Assembly: GCF_019249295.1 (NCBI RefSeq)
Contig: NZ_JAESDH010000018.1
Span: 1-64,000, forward strand
DNA from: Alteromonas antoniana
GTDB taxonomy: Bacteria > Pseudomonadota > Gammaproteobacteria > Enterobacterales > Alteromonadaceae
Reading direction: 5' to 3'
Length of the DNA stretch: 64,000 nucleotides
The position numbers and the translations under genes are program-made. This document shows positions 27,820 to 37,115 of this stretch, in pieces. How positions within the stretch are numbered: the first letter of the stretch is position 1; every line of letters begins with the position of its first letter. The notes beneath the pieces are model-generated. The model saw only the letters and a list, made by a program, of their open reading frames with translations. It ran no database searches and had not been told where the DNA came from.

Positions 27820-28992
27820 TTATCGCAGTTTAAACCTGGCTGTCACAGTCATGCCAATAGTCAGTCTGAGCCGCTCCACTGACAGTGTGCTGATTAACGC
27901 GTAAAGCGTGGTACTGCCGCGTTCAAGTGTGAGTAGTGCCTGACTTTCGTTTACCACTTCAAGCGCACAGATTTCGCATTCAAACGCATTTAAAATGCTG
28001 GATTGATGATGATGGGAAAGATCGATACTGACATCCTGCGCATCTACGGTGATTTTTCCGATCCCATTTTCTATTAATGGCTGACGACAATAAAGTCGCT
28101 GGCCTTCGCAATATATAACGTACAGTCCGGCGGACGCCCCCATATTGTCAGGCTGTGCCTGTGGGGTTTCTTTCAGGTTAGGTTTGTCCTGCCCAACTTG
28201 CTCTGGCGTGACTTTTTTATGCTCAGGCTTTTCTTGCGTGGTTTGTCCCTGCGTCACTTTCTCCTGTGTAACTTTCTCCTGTGTAACTTGCTCCTGCGCA
28301 ATGTGCTCTTGTGAAATTTGCCCCTGTATCAGGGCAAACGGAACAGTATATAAAGGATCGGAGCCAGCCTGATGAAACAGCACTGTCTCTGGCGAGCCCG
28401 ATGCCACAACGATCCCTTGCTGCATCACCGCAACCTCGTCACAAAGCAATGCCAGCGACTTCACATCATGAGATACCATAATCAGCACAATACCGTGCGT
28501 TTGGCAGTGCGCCTTTACAAAATACTGTACCTGCATTGCCAGGGCATTATCCATCGCACTGAACGCCTCATCGGTAAGTAACACATCCGGCGCATTTATC
28601 AACGCACGCGCCAGCGCTACGCGCTGACGTTCACCACCAGAGAGGCTTTGTACATCTCTGTCCAGCAAATGCCGGCATTCGCAACCATCGATGATGTTGT
28701 CGCGCGGTGGCGCTGACTGTGCGTACTGCTCAGCCAAGCCTAAGTTTTCTGATACAGTTAAGTGCGGGAACAGTAAGGCATCCTGAAATACCAGACCAAT
28801 GCGACTGACCTCCCGACCCCAGTCAACCTTACAGACGTCCGCAGGGTGAAGGTTGGCTAACACTTTGAGTAAGGTGCTTTTGCCAGCGCCCGATGGGCCT
28901 GTTAGCCCCAAAATCCGGGTGTCAGCATGCGTGGTAAACGCGGTATTAATATGAAAGCCGGATGACACCGTTAACGCGACATTGATGTCCAT
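27820..28992 (-). CDS. modC: Molybdate ABC transporter ATP-binding protein with repeat insert
   Basis: A 390-residue ABC ATPase that powers molybdate import. Motifs are Walker A GPSGAGKST (32-40), Q-loop Gln70, signature LSGGE (117-121), Walker B VLLTDE (Asp141-Glu142) and the switch His175. The C-terminal ~100 residues form the TOBE/MOP-type molybdate-sensing domain. Between them, at residues ~223-284, is an unusual Gln/Glu/Lys/Thr-rich insert. It contains seven pentapeptides of the type Q-E-x-V-T (QEHIA QEQVT QEKVT QEKVT). Typical ModC is about 350-360 residues and lacks it. The gene overlaps modB by 22 nt and is the last gene of the moa-mod operon. Confidence 0.93.
   Translation of the reverse strand: MDINVALTVSSGFHINTAFTTHADTRILGLTGPSGAGKSTLLKVLANLHPADVCKVDWGREVSRIGLVFQDALLFPHLTVSENLGLAEQYAQSAPPRDNIIDGCECRHLLDRDVQSLSGGERQRVALARALINAPDVLLTDEAFSAMDNALAMQVQYFVKAHCQTHGIVLIMVSHDVKSLALLCDEVAVMQQGIVVASGSPETVLFHQAGSDPLYTVPFALIQGQISQEHIAQEQVTQEKVTQEKVTQGQTTQEKPEHKKVTPEQVGQDKPNLKETPQAQPDNMGASAGLYVIYCEGQRLYCRQPLIENGIGKITVDAQDVSIDLSHHHQSSILNAFECEICALEVVNESQALLTLERGSTTLYALISTLSVERLRLTIGMTVTARFKLR
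28242..28331 (-). repeat. 15-bp coding tandem repeat in modC
   Basis: Six consecutive 15-bp units on the plus strand, at 28242, 28257, 28272, 28287, 28302 and 28317. The two at 28257 and 28272 are identical (CTTTCTCCTGTGTAA) and the others have diverged. They encode the Q-E-x-V-T pentapeptides. The unit length is a multiple of three, so gain or loss of units keeps the reading frame. Confidence 0.9.
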
Positions 28993-29663
28993 GAGCCTCC
29001 GTCCTTTCGGTTTAACCGGTATAATCCGCTCAACAATACCAGTGAGAAAATCAGCAGTGCCGCAGCCAGGGTATGAGCATTGTTGTAGTCGAGTGCCTCC
29101 ACATGGTCGTACAGGGCAATTGACAGCACCTGGGTTTCACCGGGGATATTTCCGCCAATCATCAACACCACGCCAAACTCCCCAATGGTGTGAGCAAAAC
29201 TGAGACCGAAGGCCACCAGTATATGGGGTTTAATTAACGGCAATACGATATGTCGCCAGCGGGCAAATCGTGACATACCAAGGGTTTTCGCCACATCCAC
29301 GTAGCGATTATCCAGTTGAATAAAGGCGGTGTATAAGGGCTGTACGGCAAATGGAAGTGAGTAAATTACCGAGCCAATCACCAGCGCACTGAAAGAGAAC
29401 GCCAGCTGCGTGCCGGTGACCGATTGCCAAAGCTCGCCAGGCAGGCTTGAGGGCGAAAACGCCAGCAGTAAATAAAAACCTAATACCGTCGGCGGCAGCA
29501 CCAGCGGTAGCGCAATTACAGACTGCACAATCGGCTTGGCTCGGCTTTGCCATTGCGACAGCCACCAGGCCAGTGGCAATGAAATCACCAGCAGGATCAC
29601 GCTGGTGAGCAAGGCAAGTTTGAGTGTCAGACTGATAGCCAGCCAATCGTCAGGGGCTATCAC
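28971..29663 (-). CDS. modB: Molybdate ABC transporter permease
   Basis: A 230-residue inner-membrane permease with about five to six hydrophobic segments. It contains the permease-specific EAA loop (VDVAKTLGMSRFARWRHIVLPLIKPHI), which docks on the ATPase ModC, and the FAHTIGEFGVVLMIGGNIPGETQ block characteristic of ModB. The length is typical. It overlaps modA by 4 nt upstream and modC by 22 nt downstream, so translation is likely coupled across the transporter genes. Confidence 0.95.
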   Translation of the reverse strand: MIAPDDWLAISLTLKLALLTSVILLVISLPLAWWLSQWQSRAKPIVQSVIALPLVLPPTVLGFYLLLAFSPSSLPGELWQSVTGTQLAFSFSALVIGSVIYSLPFAVQPLYTAFIQLDNRYVDVAKTLGMSRFARWRHIVLPLIKPHILVAFGLSFAHTIGEFGVVLMIGGNIPGETQVLSIALYDHVEALDYNNAHTLAAALLIFSLVLLSGLYRLNRKDGGSWTSMSR

Positions 29664-30424
29664 TGCGTACTGTCATCCACAGGTTCATAGCCCCAGTCAG
29701 ACAGGGTTGACTGCACGGCTGGACTGAGAACAAAATCAACAAACGCCCGCGCCGCAGACCGGTTTTCTTCACGGGCCGTGACGGCCAGCTGTTGTTCGAT
29801 AGGACGATGCAGCTTTTTGGGGATCAGGAACACGTGAGCGTTGTCATTCACCACCAGCGACCAGGCGACCAGCGCTCTGTCTACATTCCCTGATGCATAA
29901 TACTGATATGCCTGCAGCACGTTTTTTCCTTTCACCAGACGCGCAGAAAGTTGCGGCCACAGGGTTAATTGTTGCAGGGTATCCTGCGCCGCCTGCCCAT
30001 AGGGAGCCAGACGGGGATTGGCGATTGCAATGCGCGTGCCCGGCGACAGCGCGTAAGTTTTCAGATCGTTAAGCGACGGCGATGTCTGCGAACGGTCCAG
30101 ATAGGCAAGTCTGCCGAAGGCATAGGTGTGCACGTCTGATTGCTGCACTCTCCCCTTTTCCAGCAGCGCCTGAGGTCTGGCGCGGTCCGCCGAGAAAAAC
30201 ACATCAATGTCAGCGCCATGTTGTAACTGCGCAAACAATGTTCCGCTCGACGCCACAGTAATAGCACTTTTCACCGACGATTGTTGCTCGTACTGCGTAG
30301 CGATGGCGCGCAGTGGCTCAGCAAAATTCGCTGCCACGGCAAGTTTCAGCGATGGCTCACTCCACGCTGTCGGGCTGACAGCAACGATGGCGCTTACCAG
30401 CACTACCACAATCCATTTATGCAT
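29660..30424 (-). CDS. modA: Molybdate-binding periplasmic protein
   Basis: A 254-residue periplasmic solute-binding protein with a signal peptide (residues 1 to ~22, ending AWS). The ligand-contact blocks of ModA are visible: LKLAVAANFAEPL, TVASSGTLFAQLQHGADIDV and the later NVDRALVAWSLV. It captures molybdate (or tungstate) and delivers it to ModBC. The gene begins 3 nt after moaE, tying molybdate uptake to cofactor synthesis in the same transcript. Confidence 0.94.
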   Translation of the reverse strand: MHKWIVVVLVSAIVAVSPTAWSEPSLKLAVAANFAEPLRAIATQYEQQSSVKSAITVASSGTLFAQLQHGADIDVFFSADRARPQALLEKGRVQQSDVHTYAFGRLAYLDRSQTSPSLNDLKTYALSPGTRIAIANPRLAPYGQAAQDTLQQLTLWPQLSARLVKGKNVLQAYQYYASGNVDRALVAWSLVVNDNAHVFLIPKKLHRPIEQQLAVTAREENRSAARAFVDFVLSPAVQSTLSDWGYEPVDDSTQ

Positions 30425-30427
30425 GGC

Positions 30428-30925
30428 TTAACGCTCTCCTTTTACTACATGTAATGGGGAGGTGTCTTCACCCAGCCACTTCATGGCGGCATTATCATCG
30501 GACGCCTTTGGCGCTACCCACGTTGCTTTACCTTCAGCGATTTCTTTTTTCCACAAAGGCACTGATTGTTTAAGCATGTCCATGATGTACCCTGCGGCAT
30601 CAAAGGCGGCTTTACGGTGCGTGGCGGCGCAGCCCACCCAGACAATCTCTTCGAAATTACTGACTTCACCTACCCGATGTACGATGCCCGCAGACACCAG
30701 TGAAAACCGCTGCGCCGCTGTGGTCAGTAAGCTCAGCATCGCGTTTTCAGTCATACCCGGATAGTGCTCCAGTGAAATGCCGTCAATGTGCCCTGCTTCA
30801 TTAAAATCGCGTACCAACCCGGTAAAGGTCACAATTGCGCCGCTCTTGCCAGCCGGTAACCCGCCCTTAAGCTGGGAGTAGTACTCAGACGGCTGTAATG
30901 GGGAATTGATCACTTCAGCAAACAT
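30428..30925 (-). CDS. moaE: Molybdopterin synthase catalytic subunit
   Basis: A 165-residue large subunit of molybdopterin synthase, which transfers sulfur from MoaD thiocarboxylate to precursor Z. Visible blocks are GAIVTFTGLVRDFNEAGHIDGISLEHYPGMTE (read as several short motifs), HRVGEV and the conserved VPLWKKE with its catalytic Lys. Its start at 30925 directly follows the stop of moaD, the usual gene order, and modA follows 3 nt downstream. The length is slightly longer than the E. coli protein. Confidence 0.95.
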   Translation of the reverse strand: MFAEVINSPLQPSEYYSQLKGGLPAGKSGAIVTFTGLVRDFNEAGHIDGISLEHYPGMTENAMLSLLTTAAQRFSLVSAGIVHRVGEVSNFEEIVWVGCAATHRKAAFDAAGYIMDMLKQSVPLWKKEIAEGKATWVAPKASDDNAAMKWLGEDTSPLHVVKGER

Positions 30926-31171
30926 TTAACCTCCGGTGACCGGCGGGAACATGGCCAGTTCATCGTCAGCATTGACCGGATGGGAATCAGCAACCACTTG
31001 TTGATTGCAGGCCATCAATATCGGCCCCTCGAACGCCTGGTGATTATCCAGCGAAAGCTTCAGCGCCGCTTTAACATCCGCCATAGTGGATGGCGGCGTA
31101 AGACTTACCGTAGTTTCACTGCAGTTAAGTTGCTCACGAAGTTGCGCAAAAAATTTTACCGTGACTTTCAC
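30926..31171 (-). CDS. moaD: Molybdopterin synthase sulfur carrier subunit
   Basis: An 81-residue ubiquitin-like protein ending in the essential Gly-Gly (FPPVTGG). The C-terminal glycine is adenylated by MoeB and converted to a thiocarboxylate. KVTVKFFAQLREQLN at the start and DELAMFPPVTGG at the end are family blocks. It overlaps moaC by 4 nt and abuts moaE. Confidence 0.95.
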   Translation of the reverse strand: MKVTVKFFAQLREQLNCSETTVSLTPPSTMADVKAALKLSLDNHQAFEGPILMACNQQVVADSHPVNADDELAMFPPVTGG

Positions 31172-31665
31172 TTTGCCTTCCCTGTCGCTTCACTGGCTTG
31201 CCAGTGGCCGGTTTTACCGCCTTTCTTCTCAGTAACATGAATATTCTGAAGATGCATTCCTGGATCAATGGCTTTACACATATCGAACAATGTCAGCAGC
31301 GCGACATTCACTCCGGTGAGTGCCTCCATCTCGACGCCGGTCTTGCCGCTGAGCTTGCAATAGCAGCGGGCAACAATGATTTGTGACCGGGCATTCACCT
31401 CAAACTGCACATCCACTTTTGATAGTGCCAACGGGTGACATAAGGGAATCAGATCAGCGCATTTTTTGGCGGCCTGTATGCCGGCGACGCGGGCAACGGC
31501 AAACACATCACCTTTGGCAATGTTCTGCTCGCTGATCCCGTCTATCACCGCTTTACTCACATGCAATTCGCCCACGGCGGTGGCTTCACGAACCGTAACG
31601 GCCTTGTCGCTGACATCGACCATATTCGCCTCGCCACCGGCGTTTAAATGGCTGAATCCACTCAT
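31168..31665 (-). CDS. moaC: Cyclic pyranopterin monophosphate synthase
   Basis: A 165-residue enzyme that acts after MoaA in the first step of molybdenum cofactor synthesis. Signature blocks are MVDVSDKAVTVREATAVG, ADLIPLCHPLALSKVDV, GKTGVEMEALTGVNVALL and DMCKAIDPGM. The catalytic Lys/His region is intact. It overlaps moaB by 4 nt upstream and moaD by 4 nt downstream. moaA, the radical-SAM partner, is not in this window. Confidence 0.96.
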   Translation of the reverse strand: MSGFSHLNAGGEANMVDVSDKAVTVREATAVGELHVSKAVIDGISEQNIAKGDVFAVARVAGIQAAKKCADLIPLCHPLALSKVDVQFEVNARSQIIVARCYCKLSGKTGVEMEALTGVNVALLTLFDMCKAIDPGMHLQNIHVTEKKGGKTGHWQASEATGKAK

Positions 31666-32177
31666 TGTGCACTCTCTTTAATCAGGTGCTTAACGAAGTT
31701 ACACGGCCTGAAGTCGATATCCAGCTGACTACGGATAATTTTCTCCCATCCTGTACGACAGGCACCCGAAGAGCCTGGCAGGCAGAAAATCACAGTATGG
31801 TTGGCAAACCCGGCAATCGCGCGAGACTGAATTGTCGAGGTACCAATTTCCACATAACTGACCTGACGAAACAGCTCACCAAATCCGTCTACCTGTTTAT
31901 CAAACAGTACACTTAATGCCTCAGGGGTAGAGTCACGATGGGTAAACCCGGTACCGCCGGTAACCAGCACGGCATGTATGCTGTCATCGGCAATCCATTT
32001 TGAAACGATGGCACGCTGCTGATAAATATCGTCTTTCACCAGCGCACGTTCTGCGAGTGTGTGACCTGCGTCGGTTAACGCATCAGCAAGATATTGCCCG
32101 GAAGTGTCAGTGTCGGGCGTTCGGGTGTCAGATATCGTCAACACAGCGATCGACAACGGCGTACTAACAGCAGTCAT
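31662..32177 (-). CDS. moaB: Molybdopterin adenylyltransferase-type protein
   Basis: A 171-residue MoaB/Mog family protein. It contains LSIAVLTISDTRTPDTDTSG, VTGGTGFTHRDSTPEAL and FCLPGSSGACRTGWEKI, which form the molybdopterin-binding fold that adenylates molybdopterin before metal insertion. I chose the ATG at 32177, preceded by AGGA. The frame runs 29 codons further upstream without family similarity and into the divergent moeB promoter. It is the first gene of the seven-gene moaBCDE-modABC operon. Confidence 0.93.
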   Translation of the reverse strand: MTAVSTPLSIAVLTISDTRTPDTDTSGQYLADALTDAGHTLAERALVKDDIYQQRAIVSKWIADDSIHAVLVTGGTGFTHRDSTPEALSVLFDKQVDGFGELFRQVSYVEIGTSTIQSRAIAGFANHTVIFCLPGSSGACRTGWEKIIRSQLDIDFRPCNFVKHLIKESAQ

Positions 32178-32294
32178 AAGAATTCCTAAATACAGATTCG
32201 AAAACCGGGTTGGCTTTGATACAGTAATGTCCTGTGCTGCCTGTGGCAGCCGCGACGCCGCCAATCCGGCGTTGATGAGTCAATAAGAGTAACT

Positions 32295-33071
32295 ATGCCA
32301 GATTCCATCAGTGTGTCACAAGCAATGCGATACAATCGTCAGATTGTGTTGCCACAAATTGACCTGGCCGGTCAGGAAGCACTGCTCAATGCCAGCGTTC
32401 TTGTTATCGGCGTTGGCGGCCTGGGTAATGCCGCGGCCATGAGTCTTGCCACCTCGGGCGTGGGCTCGCTGACACTGGTAGATCCTGACACCGTGGAAAC
32501 CCACAACTTGCCTCGCCAGTGGCTGTTTCGCGACGATCAGACCGGCTCAAAAAAGGTGATTGCCGCCTGCGACACGCTCAACCAGCGTGCTCCAGACTGT
32601 CAGATTAACACTGTCGAACACGCCGCTGATGATGACGAGCTCAAAGACCTGATTCAGCACCATGACGTTGTGCTGGACTGCACCGACAATGCCCAAAGCC
32701 GGGACCAGATAAACCGCGTAAGTTATCTGGCCCGCAAGCCCTTAATATCTGGCGCCGCGATCCGCTTTGAAGGTCAGCTATTTGTTTGTCAGCCTGGTTC
32801 AGGCTCCTCCTGTTACGCCTGTTTACGAACCCTGTTTGAAGCACCGGACGTAAGCTGCACCGAGGCCGGAATTCTGTCTCCGGTAGTCAGTCTTACCGGA
32901 TTACACCAGGCACTTCTCGCCATCAAACTTATCACTGGCGCAGGCAATATCCCTGTTGGCCAGCTCATGCTGTTTGATGCACTGACCTATGACTGGCAAA
33001 CCTTTAGTGTGCCCAAAAAGCCTGACTGCAACGTATGCTCCGCTTCCGCTAATGTTTCAGAGAATAAATAA
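32295..33071 (+). CDS. moeB: Molybdopterin synthase sulfurylase (MoaD-adenylating)
   Basis: A 258-residue ThiF/E1-like enzyme that adenylates the C-terminus of MoaD. The ATP-binding motif VLVIGVGGLGNAAAMSLATS and the acidic VDPDTVETHNLPRQ loop are clear. Two CxxC zinc ligand pairs are present (CYAC and CNVC near the C-terminus), as is the Cys of VSCTEAGILSPV. The length is right for MoeB and there is no rhodanese domain. It is divergent from the moa-mod operon with 117 bp between the starts, and is followed after 4 nt by a desuccinylase-like gene. Confidence 0.93.
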   Translation: MPDSISVSQAMRYNRQIVLPQIDLAGQEALLNASVLVIGVGGLGNAAAMSLATSGVGSLTLVDPDTVETHNLPRQWLFRDDQTGSKKVIAACDTLNQRAPDCQINTVEHAADDDELKDLIQHHDVVLDCTDNAQSRDQINRVSYLARKPLISGAAIRFEGQLFVCQPGSGSSCYACLRTLFEAPDVSCTEAGILSPVVSLTGLHQALLAIKLITGAGNIPVGQLMLFDALTYDWQTFSVPKKPDCNVCSASANVSENK

Positions 33072-33075
33072 AACA

Positions 33076-34215
33076 ATGACAACTACAGCCATCCATAAAG
33101 ACTATATCGTGGTTGCCCAGAACGCCTCCGGGCGCAATATGCATGTGCCGATATACCGCCTGCGAGGCGAAAAAACGGGCCCTACGGTATACATTCAAAG
33201 CTCTATTCACGGCGCCGAGGTACAGGGCAATGTCGTGATTTATCAGTTGCTTCAGCAACTGAAACACTTGTCGATTTGCGGCGAAATTATCCTGGTTCCC
33301 AACTGCAACCCGGTGGGCACCAATATCAAAGCGGGTGAATACACGCTGGGGCGTTTCGATCCGGTAAACGGGACTAACTGGAATCGCGGCTACTATTATG
33401 ATGAAGCGGCTGTCCACCAGTTCGCTGAAACCGTCACTGCTGAAGAGCCAGATGACACCATACGTGAGCGCTTTAAAGCTTACTGGGCGCAGGCTATTGC
33501 CGATAAGCTCGCATCGCCATGGGGACTTGGGCTGGCGCAACAGTTAAACCTCAAACTTCAGCAACTGGCTGTCAGTGCAGATTATGTACTGGATTTGCAC
33601 AACGGACCGGTTTCCACGCGCCACATTTACGTTCCCGAATACGCCAGAGAATCGGCGACGCTGTTTAACTTCCCTCACTGTATTTTTATCCCGAATGTGT
33701 TTGCCGGAGCACTGGACGAAGCGACTTTCTGCCCGTGGTGGACGCTTCAGGATTTACTGACATCGCGCTTTGATAAAACCTATGACCTCGGCGTGGAAGC
33801 GTTCACACTGGAAATGGGTAGCCAGGAAGTGATCCAGTTCGCTGAGGGCAATGTCGATGCCAATAGTATACTGGGTTACCTGAATGCCAAAGGCGCGCTG
33901 GACAATGCCGACTTTGTGCCTGCAACAATGGAGCGGGTTGGCGTGTACCTGCGAGACTATAAAACCCTTTTCACCCAGTGGGGCGGCATGGTGGAGTACC
34001 TGGCTCGACCCGGTCAGCGCGTTACAAAAGGCGAACCTCTCGCCAGAGTGCTGAATATCGACCAGCTGGATAACGAGCGTGGTAGTTTTGAGGTCAATGC
34101 ACCGTGCGATCTTATCCCTATTCTTCACTTCCCTTCGGCATCGGTATTAAGCGGTACACAACTGTATAAGGTTTTTACCAATTACTTTTCGCTGACCGAC
34201 GGCGCGGACAGCTGA
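33076..34215 (+). CDS. Succinylglutamate desuccinylase/aspartoacylase family protein
   Basis: A 379-residue zinc hydrolase of the M14-like AstE/ASPA family. The metal ligands are visible as SIHGAEVQGN (His and Glu) and DYVLDLHNGP (third ligand His). The substrate-binding block VPNCNPVGTN and the catalytic Glu region AFTLEMGSQE are also present. The C-terminal ~80 residues resemble the family beta-domain (YLARPGQRVTKGEPLARVL). The start at 33076 is 4 nt after moeB; the frame is open further upstream only inside moeB. It hydrolyses an amide bond of an acylated amino acid or peptide, but the substrate is unknown. Confidence 0.87.
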   Translation: MTTTAIHKDYIVVAQNASGRNMHVPIYRLRGEKTGPTVYIQSSIHGAEVQGNVVIYQLLQQLKHLSICGEIILVPNCNPVGTNIKAGEYTLGRFDPVNGTNWNRGYYYDEAAVHQFAETVTAEEPDDTIRERFKAYWAQAIADKLASPWGLGLAQQLNLKLQQLAVSADYVLDLHNGPVSTRHIYVPEYARESATLFNFPHCIFIPNVFAGALDEATFCPWWTLQDLLTSRFDKTYDLGVEAFTLEMGSQEVIQFAEGNVDANSILGYLNAKGALDNADFVPATMERVGVYLRDYKTLFTQWGGMVEYLARPGQRVTKGEPLARVLNIDQLDNERGSFEVNAPCDLIPILHFPSASVLSGTQLYKVFTNYFSLTDGADS

Positions 34216-34216
34216 A

Positions 34217-34246
34217 AAAAACGCGGCGTAAGTCGTTACGCCGCGT
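34217..34246 (-). terminator. Hairpin terminator between converging genes
   Basis: Stem AACGCGGCGTAA / TTACGCCGCGTT with loop GTCG. On the minus strand it is followed by a run of seven T, so it terminates the metalloprotease gene about 120 nt beyond its stop. The plus strand lacks a T-run, but the hairpin also closes the moeB-desuccinylase unit. Confidence 0.85.
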
Positions 34247-34365
34247 TCGTGTACCTAATCATGGTGAAAACTGTCCACCCCTTTCGTGTCACCGGCGATT
34301 ACGTTTTGTCGGTGATGCATAATGCCATCACCAACAAGTGCCGGCGGTACGGGTAGGAAACCGCC

Positions 34366-36765
34366 TTAGATCGGAGAACCCGGCGGTAACGGTTTTACTT
34401 CAAACAATGACGGCCATTCACCGGTTTCCCAGTAGTGATCGAGGCGGGCACGTAAGATATCCCGTTGTGGCAGCTTACTGTCATCATCCAGCCAGTCATC
34501 AAAGTCCGTCAGTGCTGCATCGATGCTGGCTTTCACTTCCGGCGCCAGATCCTTGTCCATCGCTACGCGCATGACGGCGTTCAGTGTGACATAACGCAAA
34601 CGGTCATTAAGGCCGTAATTGGCTTCGCCTTTGCGGTACCAGTGTGTGTCCAGCAAGCGTGATACCAGTTGCTCAACACTCAGCATGCCCCGTACCTGAC
34701 TGTGCTGCCAGCTCACGCGGTTAAGTCGCTCAGGTTGCAATAATAATTTGAGTGCATGATCGGCAGCAGATTCCGCAGCCGAAACCGGGTCCAGCATGCG
34801 GCCCATCCGGCCATTGAAATGCTCGCGGGTAATATCATCACCAAACGCCGTGGGCGGGATGAGAGATAATAACGACTCTGGCATGCGCAGGTATTCCGGC
34901 GTGGTTGCTTCAATCAACAGTGCCACTGCCTGTTTTTGAGTCTGCGCCGCGACTACCGACTGGCCCTGTGGCGAGGCGTTATCGCCTTTCAGCTCGTAGG
35001 TGTAATCTATACCACCGACTTGCTTCGCCACCGCTTCAAGCTGATAACGATGCAGCAGATAAACCGGGACCAGCGCATCTTCTAACGATGACAGGCTGTC
35101 ACCTTTTTGGATGGTGTTTATTCCCAGACGCGACAGCGCCTTTTGTCGGATAAGAGAGATCTCCTTAAACGCGGCTATCGGATCTGCACCATTGTCCCAC
35201 ATGTGCCCGTCGCTTGATGCGTGATAGGACGCCCGCGTATCAGCATCGGTTTTGTAGTGTAAACCGGCAGTTCTGGCCTTTTCTATCTGTTGTGCCAGCC
35301 CCTGTGTTTCTGCCTGTTCAGAAACATAGTCCTGGTAACCATAAGCCACTGCGTGCAGATCCCATTCCCCCATTCCGGAATCGTACGCGTCGTTCAGCGT
35401 AATATTACCGTTTTCCAGCGTGATCTTCGGATGCGGGTAATCCATCACCGATTCACGACCGTTTTCGCTGGCAGCAAAATTATGCGCAATACCCAGCGTA
35501 TGTCCCACTTCATGGGCTGACAGCTGACGAATGCGGGCCAGTGCCATTTCCTGTTGTGCTTTAGTGTCGGCGTTATCTGACGTGAACGGGCTGGTAAGCC
35601 CCAAAGCGATTAGGTAATCCTGACGCACCCGCAACGAGCCTAATGTAACGTGCCCTTTAATCAGCTCACCGGTACGCGGATCGATCACAGAAGAACCGTA
35701 GGACCAACCGCGGGTAGCGCGGTGAACCCACTGAATGACGTTGTAGCGCACATCCATAGGGTCAGCATCTTCTGGCAGCACTTTTACCTGAAAAGCGTTC
35801 TCGTAACCTATCGCTTCAAATGCCTGGTTCCACCAGCTGGCGCCCTCTTTTAAGGCTGACATTACCGGCTCAGGGATCCCCGGATCCAAATAATAGACAA
35901 TGGGCTCAACCGGCTCGCTCGTCTTCGCTTCCGGATCTTTTTTCGCAAGCCGGTGCCGGATAATATATTTCTTTTCCATCGGTACGGAAATCGCAGTGGC
36001 ATAGTCAAAATAACTGAACTTCCAGTAGCCGGAATACGGATGGAATGCCCGCTGTTGATAGCCTTCCTCGGGAAGCGCAATAAAAGAGTGATGCAAATGG
36101 ACTGACAAGCTTTCAGGATCCGGTGCAACCTGAGACACATACTGCCCCGGGTTGCTGCCACCGAAGGTCACCATGGCCTCCAGTTCGGTATTTTTCACAA
36201 AGGCTTTGCTCTTAGGAAGATACACGCCGCTGCGCGACGCATCAGCTTTATAGCTGCCCTGCTTGGTACCTGACAAGCGCTTGGCAATACCGTGAATATC
36301 CGAGAGCAGATACGGCGTGTAGTCAATTAACACGGTATTATCACTGGCCGCGGCAACACTGAAACCGGCAATCACCGAATCGGCAAAGGCTTCATCAATA
36401 CTCTGCTGTTCGAACTTATTATCACTTAACGCCCGGTAACGTGTATTCAGTTGCTTAAGCATCACTTTGTTGCCATAGCGTTCAAACTGCACCAGTCGTG
36501 TATCCCCTAACTGTCCCCGGTCAAGACCGATATCGTTAGAGCCAATACCATGCGGCAGGCTGCTTTGGAACAGCAACGGAGTGTCAAACCTGCTGATTTG
36601 AAGATAAACCCGGTCATTACTGCTGTCGTAGTAAAACGGAATAAAGCCAGATTGCTTTTCCATGTCTTGTGTGAACTCGCTGATATCCGGCATGGCAGCC
36701 CGGACCGGGCTTACCATCAGAATTATCAGACACAGGCATGCTCGAACCATGTGTGTTTCCTTCAT
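34366..36765 (-). CDS. Zinc-dependent metalloprotease (DUF5117/DUF4953 type)
   Basis: A protein of about 799 residues with an N-terminal export signal (KETHMVRACLCLIILMVSPV, cleavage near AA). The metzincin-type zinc site HEVGHTLGIAHNF is intact, with Met-turn-like VMDYPHPK following. N-terminal blocks such as FDTPLLFQSSLPHGIGSNDI match the DUF5117 domain, and the C-terminal region matches DUF4953. Such large exported zinc proteases occur in Alteromonadales and Bacteroidetes with unknown substrates. I place the start at the ATG at 36765; an in-frame ATG at 36750 is an alternative. The frame extends 22 codons upstream without a signal peptide. It is a single-gene transcript. Confidence 0.9.
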   Translation of the reverse strand: MKETHMVRACLCLIILMVSPVRAAMPDISEFTQDMEKQSGFIPFYYDSSNDRVYLQISRFDTPLLFQSSLPHGIGSNDIGLDRGQLGDTRLVQFERYGNKVMLKQLNTRYRALSDNKFEQQSIDEAFADSVIAGFSVAAASDNTVLIDYTPYLLSDIHGIAKRLSGTKQGSYKADASRSGVYLPKSKAFVKNTELEAMVTFGGSNPGQYVSQVAPDPESLSVHLHHSFIALPEEGYQQRAFHPYSGYWKFSYFDYATAISVPMEKKYIIRHRLAKKDPEAKTSEPVEPIVYYLDPGIPEPVMSALKEGASWWNQAFEAIGYENAFQVKVLPEDADPMDVRYNVIQWVHRATRGWSYGSSVIDPRTGELIKGHVTLGSLRVRQDYLIALGLTSPFTSDNADTKAQQEMALARIRQLSAHEVGHTLGIAHNFAASENGRESVMDYPHPKITLENGNITLNDAYDSGMGEWDLHAVAYGYQDYVSEQAETQGLAQQIEKARTAGLHYKTDADTRASYHASSDGHMWDNGADPIAAFKEISLIRQKALSRLGINTIQKGDSLSSLEDALVPVYLLHRYQLEAVAKQVGGIDYTYELKGDNASPQGQSVVAAQTQKQAVALLIEATTPEYLRMPESLLSLIPPTAFGDDITREHFNGRMGRMLDPVSAAESAADHALKLLLQPERLNRVSWQHSQVRGMLSVEQLVSRLLDTHWYRKGEANYGLNDRLRYVTLNAVMRVAMDKDLAPEVKASIDAALTDFDDWLDDDSKLPQRDILRARLDHYWETGEWPSLFEVKPLPPGSPI

Positions 36766-37115
36766 TATTGTCGTTGTGTGGTGCAAATTCGTCAGTACGT
36801 GCGTTACCAAACCTAATCGAACGGATGTCATTCTGTTGTTATGTTACGCCCGGCTGCTGTCGTTAGGTCGCGATTTCCATGCTAAAACTGATACCTGAAA
36901 TCCAGGTAATTCACCTAGATCCGGTACCACATGTTCCCTTGTAATACCCTATCCTATTGCCGCTACATTTGTCATATCACTTTATCATGCTGAAAGGTGC
37001 TCCACCGAAAACGTCGGCACAGGCAGCATTGAAAACAAGCCCTTGATCCACGTCAACAACGTCATTCGCCTTGTTTAATAAAGTGACGGTATTGATTCAT
37101 CATCAGGTAAATCGC

